Assembly (NCBI RefSeq): GCF_019898765.1
Contig: NZ_JAIOKB010000010.1
Span: forward strand, 1 to 64,000
DNA: 64,000 nucleotides
Direction of reading: 5' to 3'
DNA from: Sphingomonas yunnanensis
GTDB lineage: Bacteria; Pseudomonadota; Alphaproteobacteria; Sphingomonadales; Sphingomonadaceae
Each line of letters starts with the position of its first letter. Position 1 is the stretch's first letter. Below the pieces are notes generated by a model, which had not been told where the DNA came from, ran no database searches, and worked only from the letters and a program-made list of their open reading frames with translations. The position numbers were made by a program, and so were the translations under genes. Positions 8,524 to 17,351 of the stretch are shown piece by piece.

Positions 8524-9056
8524 CTCGCGCGCGGCCCGGCCTCCTCCTGCCCAGCCTGATCGCACCGCTGGCGTTTTCGCTCGCGCTGTCGGGCTGTGGG
8601 CTCAGGCCGCTCTACGCGGGCGGCGCCGCCAGCCCGGTCGCGGCGACGCTCGGCAGCGTCGACGTCGCGCCGATCCAGGGCAAGTCGGGCTGGCTGATGG
8701 CCAACGCGCTGCGCGATCGGCTCGGCGCCATGGGGCAGGGGGGGAGCGCCGCCAAGTATCGACTCACCGTCCGGCTCGACGACGATATCGTCGGCCTCGG
8801 CACGCGGACCGACGATTCGATTGCGCGCGAGCGGCGGACGCTGCGCGCGCGCTACCAGCTGATCGATGCGGCGCAGGGCACGGTGGTGGTCGATGCCACC
8901 GCGGGCTCGGATGCTGGGATCGACGTGGTCGGCTCGGAATATGCCACGATCGCGGCCGAGAACACCGCGCTCGAGCGACTGTCCGATACGGTCGCGGACC
9001 AGATCGTGGCGCGCCTGGCGCTCTACGCGCGGCGGACGCAGCCGTCGGCGCCATGA
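8520..9056 (+). CDS. lptE: LPS assembly lipoprotein LptE
   Basis: LptE is the outer-membrane lipoprotein that plugs LptD and helps deliver lipopolysaccharide or lipooligosaccharide to the cell surface. The 178-residue protein has a lipoprotein signal peptide with lipobox LSGC (Cys26) followed by the LRPLY segment typical of the family. It overlaps the end of leuS and the start of holA by four bases each (ATGA), indicating translational coupling. The leuS-lptE-holA order is conserved across many Gram-negative bacteria. Confidence 0.9.
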   Translation: MTRARPGLLLPSLIAPLAFSLALSGCGLRPLYAGGAASPVAATLGSVDVAPIQGKSGWLMANALRDRLGAMGQGGSAAKYRLTVRLDDDIVGLGTRTDDSIARERRTLRARYQLIDAAQGTVVVDATAGSDAGIDVVGSEYATIAAENTALERLSDTVADQIVARLALYARRTQPSAP

Positions 9057-10066
9057 AGGCGACCGAGGCGCGGCTCACTGCCGCGCTCGACCGGCCACCG
9101 GCGGATCTCCGCCTCTACCTGCTCCACGGGCCGGACGAGGCGACCGCGCAGGCGTATGCCGCGCGGCTGGGACGCGCGCTGGGTCAGGGTGCCGAGCGGG
9201 TCGACCTCGACGGTGCGACGCTGCGCGCTGATCCCGCGCGGCTGAGCGACGAGGCCGCGGCGATCTCGCTGTTCGGCGATCCCCGCTACATTCGCGTAGC
9301 CGCCGCGGGCGAGGAGGTGCTCGAGGCGGTCGCCGCGTTGCTCGGACTCGAACAGGCGGGCAATCCCGTCGTGGTGATCGCGCCGACGGTCAAGGCGACG
9401 GGCAAGCTGGTCAAGGCCGCGATCGAGTCGGATCGGGCGCTCGCCTTCGCCTGTTATCCCCCCAGTGCGCGCGACGCCGCCGCGGTGGTGGCCGAGCTCG
9501 GCCGCGCCGAGGGTCTGCGGATCACGCCGACCGCGGTGCAGCGGATCGTCCGCGCGAGCGACGGCGACCGCGCGGTGATGGCGCGAGAAGTCGAGAAGCT
9601 CGCACTGTACCTCGACGCCGCGCCGGACCGCCCTGCCGATGCCGACGAGGAGGCGCTCGACGCGATCGGCGCCGATATGGCGGAGGGGGAGATCGGCGAT
9701 GTGGTGCTGGCAGCGACCGGCGGCGACGTGCCCGCACTGATCGACGGGCTGCGGCGCATGGCGGGCGCGGACAGCTCGCCGATCCCGCTGCTGCGCGCGC
9801 TGGGACGTCGGCTGCTGTCGCTCGCCGACATGCGCGCCGCCATCGACTCGGGCGAGGGGCTCGAACCGGTGATGAAGCGCCACCGCGTCTTCTGGCGCGA
9901 GGAGGCGAGCACCGCGGCCGCGCTGCGGCGCTGGCGCGTGCCGGCGCTGGCGGCGGCGCTGGCGGCGGCGCGGCGAACAGAGCGCGAGGTAATCGCCGCC
10001 GGACCGGCGGGGCGGGTGGTGATGGAGACGTTCCTGCTGCGGCTGGCGCAGCGGGCGGCGCGATAG
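9053..10066 (+). CDS. holA: DNA polymerase III subunit delta
   Basis: HolA is the clamp-loader subunit that opens the beta sliding clamp. The 337-residue length is normal, and the sequence has the delta-family N-terminal pattern (LYLLHGPDE near residue 22) where ATPases would have a P-loop, followed by the helical collar domain. It is the last gene of the DUF3576-leuS-lptE-holA operon, overlapping lptE by four bases. Confidence 0.92.
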   Translation: MKATEARLTAALDRPPADLRLYLLHGPDEATAQAYAARLGRALGQGAERVDLDGATLRADPARLSDEAAAISLFGDPRYIRVAAAGEEVLEAVAALLGLEQAGNPVVVIAPTVKATGKLVKAAIESDRALAFACYPPSARDAAAVVAELGRAEGLRITPTAVQRIVRASDGDRAVMAREVEKLALYLDAAPDRPADADEEALDAIGADMAEGEIGDVVLAATGGDVPALIDGLRRMAGADSSPIPLLRALGRRLLSLADMRAAIDSGEGLEPVMKRHRVFWREEASTAAALRRWRVPALAAALAAARRTEREVIAAGPAGRVVMETFLLRLAQRAAR

Positions 10067-10449
10067 GTGAGTGCGGGAGGTAAACCGTCCGAGACGCCGG
10101 AACGTCGCACCGTCGTGTCGCCGGCGGCGCCTTTATCCATTATCATACGCGGCGAATAGGCGGAGCCTCCGTTTTCCCCGCGCTGACCTAGCTCTTGGCG
10201 CGCACGCGTCAGAACATCATCGTCGGCATCGGTGTCGGCGCTGACTGAGCGAAGGAATACAACCGAGGGCGCGACGGAGGCATTCACGCGGAGGCGCGGA
10301 CGCGCGGAGGCGCATGGGAGGAGCCGTCGCCACTTCGGCACCCCACCATTTGTGCGCTAGGGACAGACCAAGCGATCGGATATTCGCCTTCCGCGCGCGC
10401 TCCGCGCCTCCGCGCATCCGTGTCGACCAACCCGCGCGCGCGTGCCCCG
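10067..10449. other. Gene-free interval between convergent holA and parB
   Basis: A 383-bp interval between the 3' ends of two convergent transcription units. Its main content is a long imperfect inverted repeat (10287-10414). I see no credible coding frame and no textbook U-tracted terminator. Confidence 0.6.
10287..10414. repeat. Inverted repeat of the CGCGGAGGCGCGGA type
   Basis: CGCGGAGGCGCGGA (10287-10300) is matched perfectly by its reverse complement at 10401-10414. The left arm continues as a tandem of GCGGAGGCGC units and the right arm as GCGCGCTCCGCG. It sits between the ends of holA and parB, so it may serve as a bidirectional terminator or be a dispersed repeat. Confidence 0.6.
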
Positions 10450-11370
10450 TTAAATCCGCTCGCCGCTCAGCCGTTGGCACACCATGTCGAGCTGCTCGAG
10501 CGAGCTGTAGTCAAGCGTGATCGAGCCGCGCCCGTCCTCGCTGAAGGCGATATGGACCTTGAGCCCGAGCAGATCGGCGAGCTGATTCTCCAGCGCGGCG
10601 ATGTCGGCGCTGCCGCCGCTCGCCGCCATCGCGCGGGCGCCCCCGGCAGAGCCGCGCGGTGCGGCACTGCTCCCACCGCGCTTGTCGCTGCTCGCGAGTT
10701 TCTCGGTCTGGCGTACCGACAGGCCTCGGTTCACCACCTGGTCGGCCAGTGCAACGGGGTCGTCGGCGCCGACCATCGCCCGCGCGTGTCCCATCGTCAG
10801 CGCGCCGGTCACGACGCGCGACTGCACCTCGTCGGGTAGGTCGAGTAGGCGGAGCAGGTTGGCGACGTGGCTGCGCGACTTGTGCACCGCCCGGGCGAGC
10901 GCGTCCTGCGTGTGGCCGAACTCGTCGATCAGCCGCTGGTAGGCGCGCGCCTCCTCGATCGCGTTGAGATCCTGACGCTGGATATTCTCCAGCAGCGCGA
11001 TCTGGAGCGTCTCGCTGTCGCTGTAGTCGCGGACCACCACGGGAACTTCGTGGAGCCGAGCGCGCTGCGCCGCACGCCAGCGCCGCTCGCCCGCGACGAT
11101 CTGATAGTCATGCCCGTGCGGCCGAACGATGATCGGTTGGATCACGCCGCGCTCCGCGATAGAGGCGGCGAGTTCGTCGAGCGCCGCCTCATCGAAGTGG
11201 CGACGGGGCTGGTCAGGGTGCGGCGCGATCGCGGAGACAGGGATCATCCGCACGGCGCCGCGTGCCGGCGCCTCGCCGGCGTCGCGCTCGTCCTGTGCCA
11301 CGTCACCCAGCAGCGCGTTCAACCCACGCCCGAGACCACCACGTGCGCGTCGCGCTCCTGCATCACTCAT
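10450..11370 (-). CDS. parB: Chromosome-partitioning protein ParB
   Basis: ParB is the CTP-dependent clamp that loads at parS and spreads to organise the origin region for segregation. The N-terminal GRGLNALLG motif (residues 14-22) that contacts ParA, the CTPase motif GERRWRA (94-100), the central HTH and the C-terminal dimerisation segment are all visible in the 306-residue protein. It overlaps parA by four bases. Two parS sites lie 0.8 and 3.1 kb away inside the same operon. Confidence 0.97.
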   Translation of the reverse strand: MSDAGARRARGGLGRGLNALLGDVAQDERDAGEAPARGAVRMIPVSAIAPHPDQPRRHFDEAALDELAASIAERGVIQPIIVRPHGHDYQIVAGERRWRAAQRARLHEVPVVVRDYSDSETLQIALLENIQRQDLNAIEEARAYQRLIDEFGHTQDALARAVHKSRSHVANLLRLLDLPDEVQSRVVTGALTMGHARAMVGADDPVALADQVVNRGLSVRQTEKLASSDKRGGSSAAPRGSAGGARAMAASGGSADIAALENQLADLLGLKVHIAFSEDGRGSITLDYSSLEQLDMVCQRLSGERI

Positions 11371-12149
11371 GCTGCTACATTCTCCACTTGCGGCAAGCGC
11401 TGGATCAGCTCGCGTGCCAGCGCGATATAGGCTTCTGACCCGCTACAGCGGTGATCGTAGATCAGCGCGGGTAGGCCATGGCTCGGCGCCTCCGACAGTC
11501 GCACGTTCCTCGGGATCACGGTGTCGAACACCACTTTGCCGAGCACCGCACGAACGTCCGCTGACACCTGCTCGGTCAGTCTGTTGCGACGATCATACAT
11601 CGTCAGGGCGACACCTAGGATCGATAGCGAGGGATTGAAGCGCGACCGGATCCGCTCGACGGTATTGAGCAGCTGGCTGAGACCCTCGAGCGCGAAGAAT
11701 TCGCATTGCAGGGGCACGAGCAGGGCGTCGGCCGCGACCATCGCGTTGATCGTCAGCAGGCCGAGCGAGGGGGGGCAGTCGATCAGCACCACGTCCCAGT
11801 CGCGCTCGGCGCGATCGATCGCGCGGCGGAGCCGGTGGGTGCGATCACTCGACTCGACCAACTCGATCTCAGCACCCGAGAGGTCGACCGTTGCCGGGAT
11901 CACTTGCAGATGCGGAATACCGGTCGGCACGGCGGCATCGACGAGATTTGCATCATCCAGGAGAATATCATAACTCGAGCGCTCGCGCTGAGCCTGAGCG
12001 ATCCCGAGGCCAGTCGAGGCATTGCCCTGCGGGTCGAGGTCGACCAGCAACACGCGATGGCCCGAGGCGGCAAGCGCGGTCGCGATATTGATCGCGCTGG
12101 TCGTCTTGCCGACGCCGCCCTTCTGATTGGCTATAGCGATGCAGAACAT
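11367..12149 (-). CDS. parA: Chromosome-partitioning ATPase ParA (Soj)
   Basis: ParA is the deviant Walker ATPase that drives origin segregation with ParB. The deviant Walker A box KGGVGKT lies at residues 10-16, and the D-x-DPQ-N motif and VLIDCPPSLG segment are present. The length of 260 residues is normal. It starts one base inside the rsmG stop region and its own stop overlaps the parB start, so expression is probably coupled through the operon. Confidence 0.97.
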   Translation of the reverse strand: MFCIAIANQKGGVGKTTSAINIATALAASGHRVLLVDLDPQGNASTGLGIAQAQRERSSYDILLDDANLVDAAVPTGIPHLQVIPATVDLSGAEIELVESSDRTHRLRRAIDRAERDWDVVLIDCPPSLGLLTINAMVAADALLVPLQCEFFALEGLSQLLNTVERIRSRFNPSLSILGVALTMYDRRNRLTEQVSADVRAVLGKVVFDTVIPRNVRLSEAPSHGLPALIYDHRCSGSEAYIALARELIQRLPQVENVAA

Positions 12150-12757
12150 CAGGCAGATACTCCGTCGGCGATGACGATGAGTGACTCAGGGTCGGTGACG
12201 CTGTGTTCCACGTGGAACATACCCTGCCAGTGCGCGCGCGCGAGATCAACGTCGGCTGCTCCCCCCCGCCCTCGCGGCAGGACCAAGCGAGTGCGTGGGC
12301 CTCGGAGATGCCCCGTGATCGTGAGCAGCTCGGCCAGCGGCGCTACAGCACGCGCGGAGATCATGTCGTAGGGCCGTGGCGGGAGTGCTTCCGCTCGTCC
12401 GCGAAAGACGATGGCATGATCGAGACCAAGCCTCGCGGCGGCCGCCTTTAAGAAATCGGCTCTGCGCGCGCGCGGTTCTACCATCGTCACCGGTACATCG
12501 CTGAGCAAGGCGATGACCATCCCGGGAAAACCAGCGCCGGTCCCGATGTCGAGCCAGTCCGTCCGCTCGGAGGCGAAGCGGAGAAGCTGTGCGGAGTCGA
12601 GTAGGTGCCGCGTCCAAATCTGATCGACGGTGGCGGGAGCGATGAGATTTTGCCGCTCATTCTCCGCGACGACCATCTCGCCGAACTGCCCGAGCCGCTC
12701 TGTCATCGTCTCTCCGAAATGCTCCGCGACCCAGGCGCGCGCCTCGTCTTCCGTCAT
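12149..12757 (-). CDS. rsmG: 16S rRNA (guanine-N7)-methyltransferase RsmG (GidB)
   Basis: RsmG methylates N7 of G527 in the 530 loop of 16S rRNA; loss gives low-level streptomycin resistance in many bacteria. The SAM motif DIGTGAGFPG is at residues 70-79 and the NLIA segment at 37-40. The 202-residue length is normal. A parS site is embedded near its 3' end, so the encoded peptide there reads FHVEH. It overlaps mnmG by four bases. Confidence 0.95.
   Translation of the reverse strand: MTEDEARAWVAEHFGETMTERLGQFGEMVVAENERQNLIAPATVDQIWTRHLLDSAQLLRFASERTDWLDIGTGAGFPGMVIALLSDVPVTMVEPRARRADFLKAAAARLGLDHAIVFRGRAEALPPRPYDMISARAVAPLAELLTITGHLRGPRTRLVLPRGRGGAADVDLARAHWQGMFHVEHSVTDPESLIVIADGVSA
12204..12219. 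promoter_or_regulatory. parS site (perfect 16-bp palindrome)
   Basis: TGTTCCACGTGGAACA is a perfect palindrome with the CACGTG core and the GTT...AAC flanks of the bacterial parS consensus. It lies within the rsmG coding region, 55 bp before the parA start codon, which is typical of origin-proximal parS placement. Confidence 0.92.
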
Positions 12758-14463
12758 GCGGTTTTCCGCGCGTGAAGCCAGAGGGCGGACAGGGCGGCGG
12801 GCGTCACGCCTCGGACACGCGACGCCTGGTCGAGGGTTTTGGGACGCGCCGCGCGTAGTCGCTCGATCATCTCGGTGGAAAGTCCAGGGACCGCGTGGAG
12901 CAGCTCCGGCGGGGGAACGGCAATATCGCCGTCGGTCCGCATGCGCGCCACTTCGCTCGCCTGCCGCTCTAGATAGGGAGCATAGCGTGCGTCCTCCTCG
13001 ACCTCGCGGCGGATGTCGGCGTCCACGTGCTCCATCTGACCGTCTCGTGCTCGCGCGCGCATCTCCTGCCTCCGCCGGTATGACCCGCGGCGAAGTTCTC
13101 GAACCAGCTCCGCCTGCACCCCTCGGCCGGTGAGGCGGCTCTCGGCATTGTCCGGCCTGAGCGCGAGCCGATACTCAGCCCGCGCGGTCAGCATGCGGTA
13201 GGGCTCACTGACCCCTTGGAGAACGAGGTCGTCGACCATGACTCCAATATAGCCGGCGGCGCGATCGAGAAGAAAAGGATCAAGCGACAATGCATGCGCC
13301 GCCGCGTTGGCGCCCGCGACGAGTCCCTGCGCCGCGGCTTCCTCATAGCCGGTGCTGCCGTTGATCTGTCCCGCGCAGAAGAGGCCAGGTAGAACATGCA
13401 GGGCGAGGCGATGATCGAGCGAGCGAGGATCGAGATAGTCGTATTCGACGGCGTAGCCGTAGGTGATGATCTCGGTCTGCTCCAGCCCGGCGATGCTCGC
13501 GATCAATCGATCCTGCGTCTCTCGGGACAACGAGGTCGAGATGCCATTCGGATAGACGGTATGATCGTCGAGACCCTCCGGCTCCAGAAAGACTTGATGG
13601 CCGTCGCGGTCGCCGAACCGATGCACCTTATCCTCGATCGACGGACAGTAGCGCGGCCCGCCTCCGGTGATCGCTCCGGCGAATAGCGGGGAGTCGGTGA
13701 GCCCGGCCCGGATGATGTCGTGACTGAGCTCGCCTGTCCGGGTGATCGCACAGGCGAGTTGGGGAGGGGAGAGAGTCTCTCGCGGCAGGAAGGACATCTG
13801 CCATGTCTCGGCGTCACTCGGCTGACGCTCCAGCCTCGCCCAGTCGATCGTGCGTCCGTCGAGTCGGGGAGGGGTCCCGGTCTTCAGTCGCGCGATCGGC
13901 AGGCCGAGCGAGCGAAGCTGGTCACTGAGGTGCTTGCTCGGAGCCTCGTCTATTCTACCACCGTCCAGCCGCTCGGTGCCACGGAACAGCCGCCCTCCGA
14001 GGAAGGTGCCGGTGGCGAGCACCACCGCCGTCGTCTCGAACGTCGCGCCCTCTGTATGGACGCCCCGGACCCGGCCGGACCCGATATCCAGCCCCACAAC
14101 CTCGTCCTCGATGACGCGGAGAGTAGGATAGGTCCGAAGCTGTGCCTGGATCGAGGAGCGATACAGCCGTCGGTCGGCTTGGATCCGCGGCCCCTGCACG
14201 GCGAGCCCCTTGGAGCGGTTGAGCATGCGGTGGTGGATAGCCGCATCGTCTGCCGCTCGCGCCATGAGACCGTCGAGAGCGTCGACCTCTCGGACGAGAT
14301 GTCCCTTACCCACACCACCGATCGAAGGATTACACGACATCACCCCGATCTGATCGATCCGCTGTGTTATCAACAGGACGGCGGCGCCGCGCCGCGCGGC
14401 AGCGGCGGCCGCCTCCGTCCCGGCGTGGCCACCGCCGACGACCACAACGTCGTAGTGTTTCAC
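12754..14463 (-). CDS. mnmG: tRNA uridine-5-carboxymethylaminomethyl modification enzyme MnmG (GidA)
   Basis: With MnmE, this FAD protein installs the cmnm5 group at U34 of certain tRNAs. The dinucleotide-binding GGGHAG motif is at residues 10-15 and the family signatures GVMSCNPSIGG and CAGQINGSTGYEE are present. The start is a GTG at 14463, inside a parS palindrome; the frame is open further upstream but overlaps mnmE. The predicted protein is only 569 residues against 629 in E. coli; compared with my memory of the E. coli sequence, about 50 residues are missing in the helical region before the C-terminal RQ...E segment (roughly 13000-13140). Confidence 0.93.
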   Translation of the reverse strand: MKHYDVVVVGGGHAGTEAAAAAARRGAAVLLITQRIDQIGVMSCNPSIGGVGKGHLVREVDALDGLMARAADDAAIHHRMLNRSKGLAVQGPRIQADRRLYRSSIQAQLRTYPTLRVIEDEVVGLDIGSGRVRGVHTEGATFETTAVVLATGTFLGGRLFRGTERLDGGRIDEAPSKHLSDQLRSLGLPIARLKTGTPPRLDGRTIDWARLERQPSDAETWQMSFLPRETLSPPQLACAITRTGELSHDIIRAGLTDSPLFAGAITGGGPRYCPSIEDKVHRFGDRDGHQVFLEPEGLDDHTVYPNGISTSLSRETQDRLIASIAGLEQTEIITYGYAVEYDYLDPRSLDHRLALHVLPGLFCAGQINGSTGYEEAAAQGLVAGANAAAHALSLDPFLLDRAAGYIGVMVDDLVLQGVSEPYRMLTARAEYRLALRPDNAESRLTGRGVQAELVRELRRGSYRRRQEMRARARDGQMEHVDADIRREVEEDARYAPYLERQASEVARMRTDGDIAVPPPELLHAVPGLSTEMIERLRAARPKTLDQASRVRGVTPAALSALWLHARKTA

Positions 14464-14471
14464 GTGGAACA
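14456..14471. promoter_or_regulatory. parS site at the mnmE-mnmG junction
   Basis: TGTTTCACGTGGAACA matches the parS consensus with one asymmetric base. It spans the mnmG start codon and the 10-bp gap after mnmE. Together with the site at 12204 it brackets rsmG-mnmG and marks this segment as origin-proximal. Confidence 0.88.
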
Positions 14472-14473
14472 AC

Positions 14474-15748
14474 TCACTTGCCAAGACAGAAGCGGCCGAA
14501 CAGCGCATCAAGCATGGCCTCGGTCGCGTCCTGTCCCAATAGCCCGCCGAGCAGTTGACGTGCAACGCGCAACTGCTCCGCAGCCACGAGGAGGTCGGCT
14601 TGTTGGATCGAGTGAGCAAGGAGGTGGACCATCTGACTGACCGCCATGAGCTGCCCCTCCCTCAGCGCGATGTCTGAGGTGAGCGTCAGCGACCGCCGGC
14701 CGCGCTCGGCCAAGAGCTCCCACAGAACGTCGATCGACTCGGCACGGAAGACTGACACCTCGACGTCGCAGCCGCTCGTCTCGCCCAGATCCGCCTTGGC
14801 GCCGACCCGCATGGCACCGACCGGCGCTCGGTCAGGGTCGCCAAGCCACAGGATGATATCGGCGCGCCCGGCGAGCGTCCGAGCCCGCTCGATCCCGATC
14901 TGCTCGACCACGTCGGTCGTTCCCTCGGCGAGACCCGCCGTGTCGCAGAGCCGGTAGGGGATGCCCGCGCGCGTGACAGACGCCTCGATCACGTCGCGGG
15001 TCGTTCCCGCCAAGGGCGTGACGATCGCCGCTTCCCGACCGAGCATCGCGTTGAACAGCGATGACTTGCCCGCGTTCGGCGGCCCGGCCAGCACGACGAG
15101 GAGCCCGTCCCGCAGCCGCTCGACGGTGGGCTGCGCCACGAGAGCGGCCATCTGGTCCCGAACCAACGCGACGGCAGCGTGCCACGCGTCGTCGCGACCT
15201 GCGATGACATCCTCCTCGCCGTCATAGTCGATGCTCGCCTCGATCAACGCCGCCGCGTCGCTGAGCGCGCGCATCCAACGTGATAGCGCCGCGCCCAGTG
15301 CGCCCTCACTCGCCGCCAGAGCCGCGCGACGCTGGCTCTCGGTCTCGGCCTCGAGCAGATCAGCCAGGCCCTCGGCCTGAGTGAGATCGATCCGGCCGTT
15401 CGTCAGCGCGCGACGGGTGAACTCGCCGGGCAATGCTAGGCGCAAGCCGTCGAGGCGCGCGAGCGCGTCTGCGACCGCCGCCACTACGGCACGGCCCCCG
15501 TGCAGGTGCAACTCAACCAGGTCTTCACCCGTCGCACTGTCGGGGCCTGGGAAGACCAGGACCAGCGCCCGATCGAGGGGGGCGCCGTCGCGATCGCGCA
15601 GGGTGCGGAGGCTGGCGAAGCGCGGTGAGGGAAGTCGCCCCGTCAAGGCGGCCGCCGCCGCCATCGCCCGCGGACCGCTCACGCGCATCACGGCGATCGC
15701 GGCGGGCGGACTGCCGCTCGACACCGCGAAGATCGTCTCCGCGCCCAC
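14474..15748 (-). CDS. mnmE: tRNA modification GTPase MnmE (TrmE)
   Basis: MnmE is the folate- and K+-dependent GTPase partner of MnmG. The N-terminal folate-binding domain is followed by the G domain with G1 GPPNAGKSS (222-230) and G2/G3 segments GTTRD and DTAG. The C-terminal FCLGK motif, with the functionally important Cys, closes the protein at residues 420-424. The G4 motif reads AKAD instead of NKxD, a relaxed form. The 424-residue length is slightly short but complete. It follows the DUF6489 gene without a gap. Confidence 0.96.
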   Translation of the reverse strand: MGAETIFAVSSGSPPAAIAVMRVSGPRAMAAAAALTGRLPSPRFASLRTLRDRDGAPLDRALVLVFPGPDSATGEDLVELHLHGGRAVVAAVADALARLDGLRLALPGEFTRRALTNGRIDLTQAEGLADLLEAETESQRRAALAASEGALGAALSRWMRALSDAAALIEASIDYDGEEDVIAGRDDAWHAAVALVRDQMAALVAQPTVERLRDGLLVVLAGPPNAGKSSLFNAMLGREAAIVTPLAGTTRDVIEASVTRAGIPYRLCDTAGLAEGTTDVVEQIGIERARTLAGRADIILWLGDPDRAPVGAMRVGAKADLGETSGCDVEVSVFRAESIDVLWELLAERGRRSLTLTSDIALREGQLMAVSQMVHLLAHSIQQADLLVAAEQLRVARQLLGGLLGQDATEAMLDALFGRFCLGK

Positions 15749-15982
15749 TCAGCCCGACTTGCCCGAGTTGGAAGCGAAGAGCTGACGCCAGAAGTCCATC
15801 CCGACGTCGCCGACCGGGGTCCAGCTGCGCATCATGGCGGCGACCGTCTCCGGGGCGACGCGGCCGTCGAGTGCCTCGCGCATGCGCGAGAGATAGAGGT
15901 CGTGTAGCGGAGTGAGGTCGGGCAGGCCCATCATCCGCCGCGCCTCCTCGGGCGTGCAGTCGAGCTCGATCGTCACCTTCAT
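15749..15982 (-). CDS. DUF6489 family small protein
   Basis: A 77-residue protein beginning MKVTIELDCTPEEARR, which I recognise as the small alphaproteobacterial family now called DUF6489. The ATG at 15982 is preceded by AAGGAG at ideal spacing; the frame upstream is open but lacks such a site. It is the first gene of the mnmE-mnmG-rsmG-parA-parB operon. Its function is unknown; the WTPVGDVGMDFW segment resembles a short amphipathic C-terminal region. Confidence 0.8.
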   Translation of the reverse strand: MKVTIELDCTPEEARRMMGLPDLTPLHDLYLSRMREALDGRVAPETVAAMMRSWTPVGDVGMDFWRQLFASNSGKSG

Positions 15983-16104
15983 CGCCGCGGCTCCTTGAGC
16001 GCGCCCAGCGGGCGCGATAGCGTGGCGCCGCTTATGCCCGTGTTCGCCGAGCCTCCGCAACGTCCGCGGGGGAGGGGCGACGGGCGCGCAGGAGAGAGCC
16101 CCGC

Positions 16105-16797
16105 ATGACCGCTCACGTTACCATCACCGCGCTCGACGGCGGCGACATGCCCGCCTATCGCGCCGACCCCGCCGGGACACCGCGCGGCGCGATCGTCGTG
16201 ATCCAGGAGATCTTCGGCATCAACGCCGGCATCCGCCGCAAGTGCGACACGCTGGCGGAGGCGGGCTATCTCGCGGTCGCGCCCGACCTGTTCTGGCGGA
16301 TCACGCCGGGGATCGAGCTCGATCCCGACATCGCGCCCGAGATGGACCGCGCCCTCTCGCTCATGGGCGAGTTCGACCAGGACGGCGGTGTCCGCGATAT
16401 CGAGGCGGCGATCCGCTACGCGCGCGCCGAGAGCGGGAAGAAGGTCGGCGCCGTCGGCTACTGCCTCGGCGGGCGGCTGGCCTATATGACCGCCGCGCGC
16501 ACCGACGTCGACGCGAGCGTCGGCTATTATGCGGTCGGGATCGACGGGCTGCTCGGCGAGAAGCACGCGATCGCGCGCCCGCTGCTGCTCCATATCGCCG
16601 GCGCGGACGGCTTCGTCGACGCGGCGACTCAGCGGGCGATGCACGAGGGGCTCGATGACCACCCGCGCGTCACGCTCCACGACTATGCCGGCGAGGATCA
16701 CGGCTTCGCCACCGAGTTCGGCAAGCGCCGCTCCGACGTGGCCGCCGAGCTGGCGGACGAGCGCACCGCCGCCTTCTTCGCCGAGCATATCGGCTGA
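16105..16797 (+). CDS. Dienelactone hydrolase family protein
   Basis: An alpha/beta hydrolase of the DLH family. The nucleophile elbow GYCLGG carries Cys120, and the acid and base of the triad are probably an Asp in GADGFVD (166-170) and His197 in EDHGF. The length of 230 residues fits carboxymethylenebutenolidase-like enzymes. No chlorocatechol or other aromatic pathway genes are nearby, so the physiological substrate is unknown. Monocistronic, divergent from the DUF6489 operon. Confidence 0.88.
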   Translation: MTAHVTITALDGGDMPAYRADPAGTPRGAIVVIQEIFGINAGIRRKCDTLAEAGYLAVAPDLFWRITPGIELDPDIAPEMDRALSLMGEFDQDGGVRDIEAAIRYARAESGKKVGAVGYCLGGRLAYMTAARTDVDASVGYYAVGIDGLLGEKHAIARPLLLHIAGADGFVDAATQRAMHEGLDDHPRVTLHDYAGEDHGFATEFGKRRSDVAAELADERTAAFFAEHIG

Positions 16798-16804
16798 GGC
16801 GCGC

Positions 16805-17329
16805 TCAGCTGGCGGGCATGCCCCAGGCGTCAATTGCGGCATAGCCGGCGAACCCGAGCGCGCGCAGCCGGCGACGGTAGCGGCGCTCGTCGACGCCGCC
16901 GAGCGCGATCGCCGCCACCGGTAGCCCGCGCGCGATGAGCGCGGCGCGCAGCGGCCCGAGCGTGCGCGCACCAGGATGCGATCGCGTCGGGAAGATCGGC
17001 GAGACGAAAACCAGCGCCGCGCCGGCGCGCATCGCCGCGATCGCCTCGCGGCGCGAGTGGGCGGGCCATGTCACGGGCCCGCGCCCGCGCCGCGCATCTC
17101 GGCCGCGCTCGCCTCGAAGCGAGGTCGCGCCGGCGCGCACCAGCAGGAGGCGGCGCCGTCGCGCCACCGCTGCCACGCGGGCGAACAGCCGCGCGCGCTC
17201 CGCGGTGGCGGTCGCGTGATGGCGGAAGACGACCCCCCCGCCGCGGGGCAGCCGCTCGAGCGCCGGCCATAATGCTTCGCCCAGGCGCTCGTCGGTCATC
17301 AGCCAGCGGTCGGGGTGGCGGGGTGGCAT
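16805..17329 (-). CDS. ThiE/TenI-like protein (thiamine phosphate synthase family)
   Basis: A 174-residue TIM-barrel-like protein. Its SPIFPTRSHPGA and ALGGV segments match the phosphate-binding loops of ThiE/TenI proteins. It is shorter than ThiE (about 210) and the pyrophosphate-binding residues of true ThiE are not obvious, so it may be a TenI-like paralogue rather than a functional synthase. The start is set at the ATG at 17329; earlier frames overlap the divergent YggS gene. thiC with a TPP riboswitch is 40 kb away in this window. Confidence 0.68.
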   Translation of the reverse strand: MPPRHPDRWLMTDERLGEALWPALERLPRGGGVVFRHHATATAERARLFARVAAVARRRRLLLVRAGATSLRGERGRDARRGRGPVTWPAHSRREAIAAMRAGAALVFVSPIFPTRSHPGARTLGPLRAALIARGLPVAAIALGGVDERRYRRRLRALGFAGYAAIDAWGMPAS

Positions 17330-17351
17330 CGCGGCACCTATAGCGCGGGGC

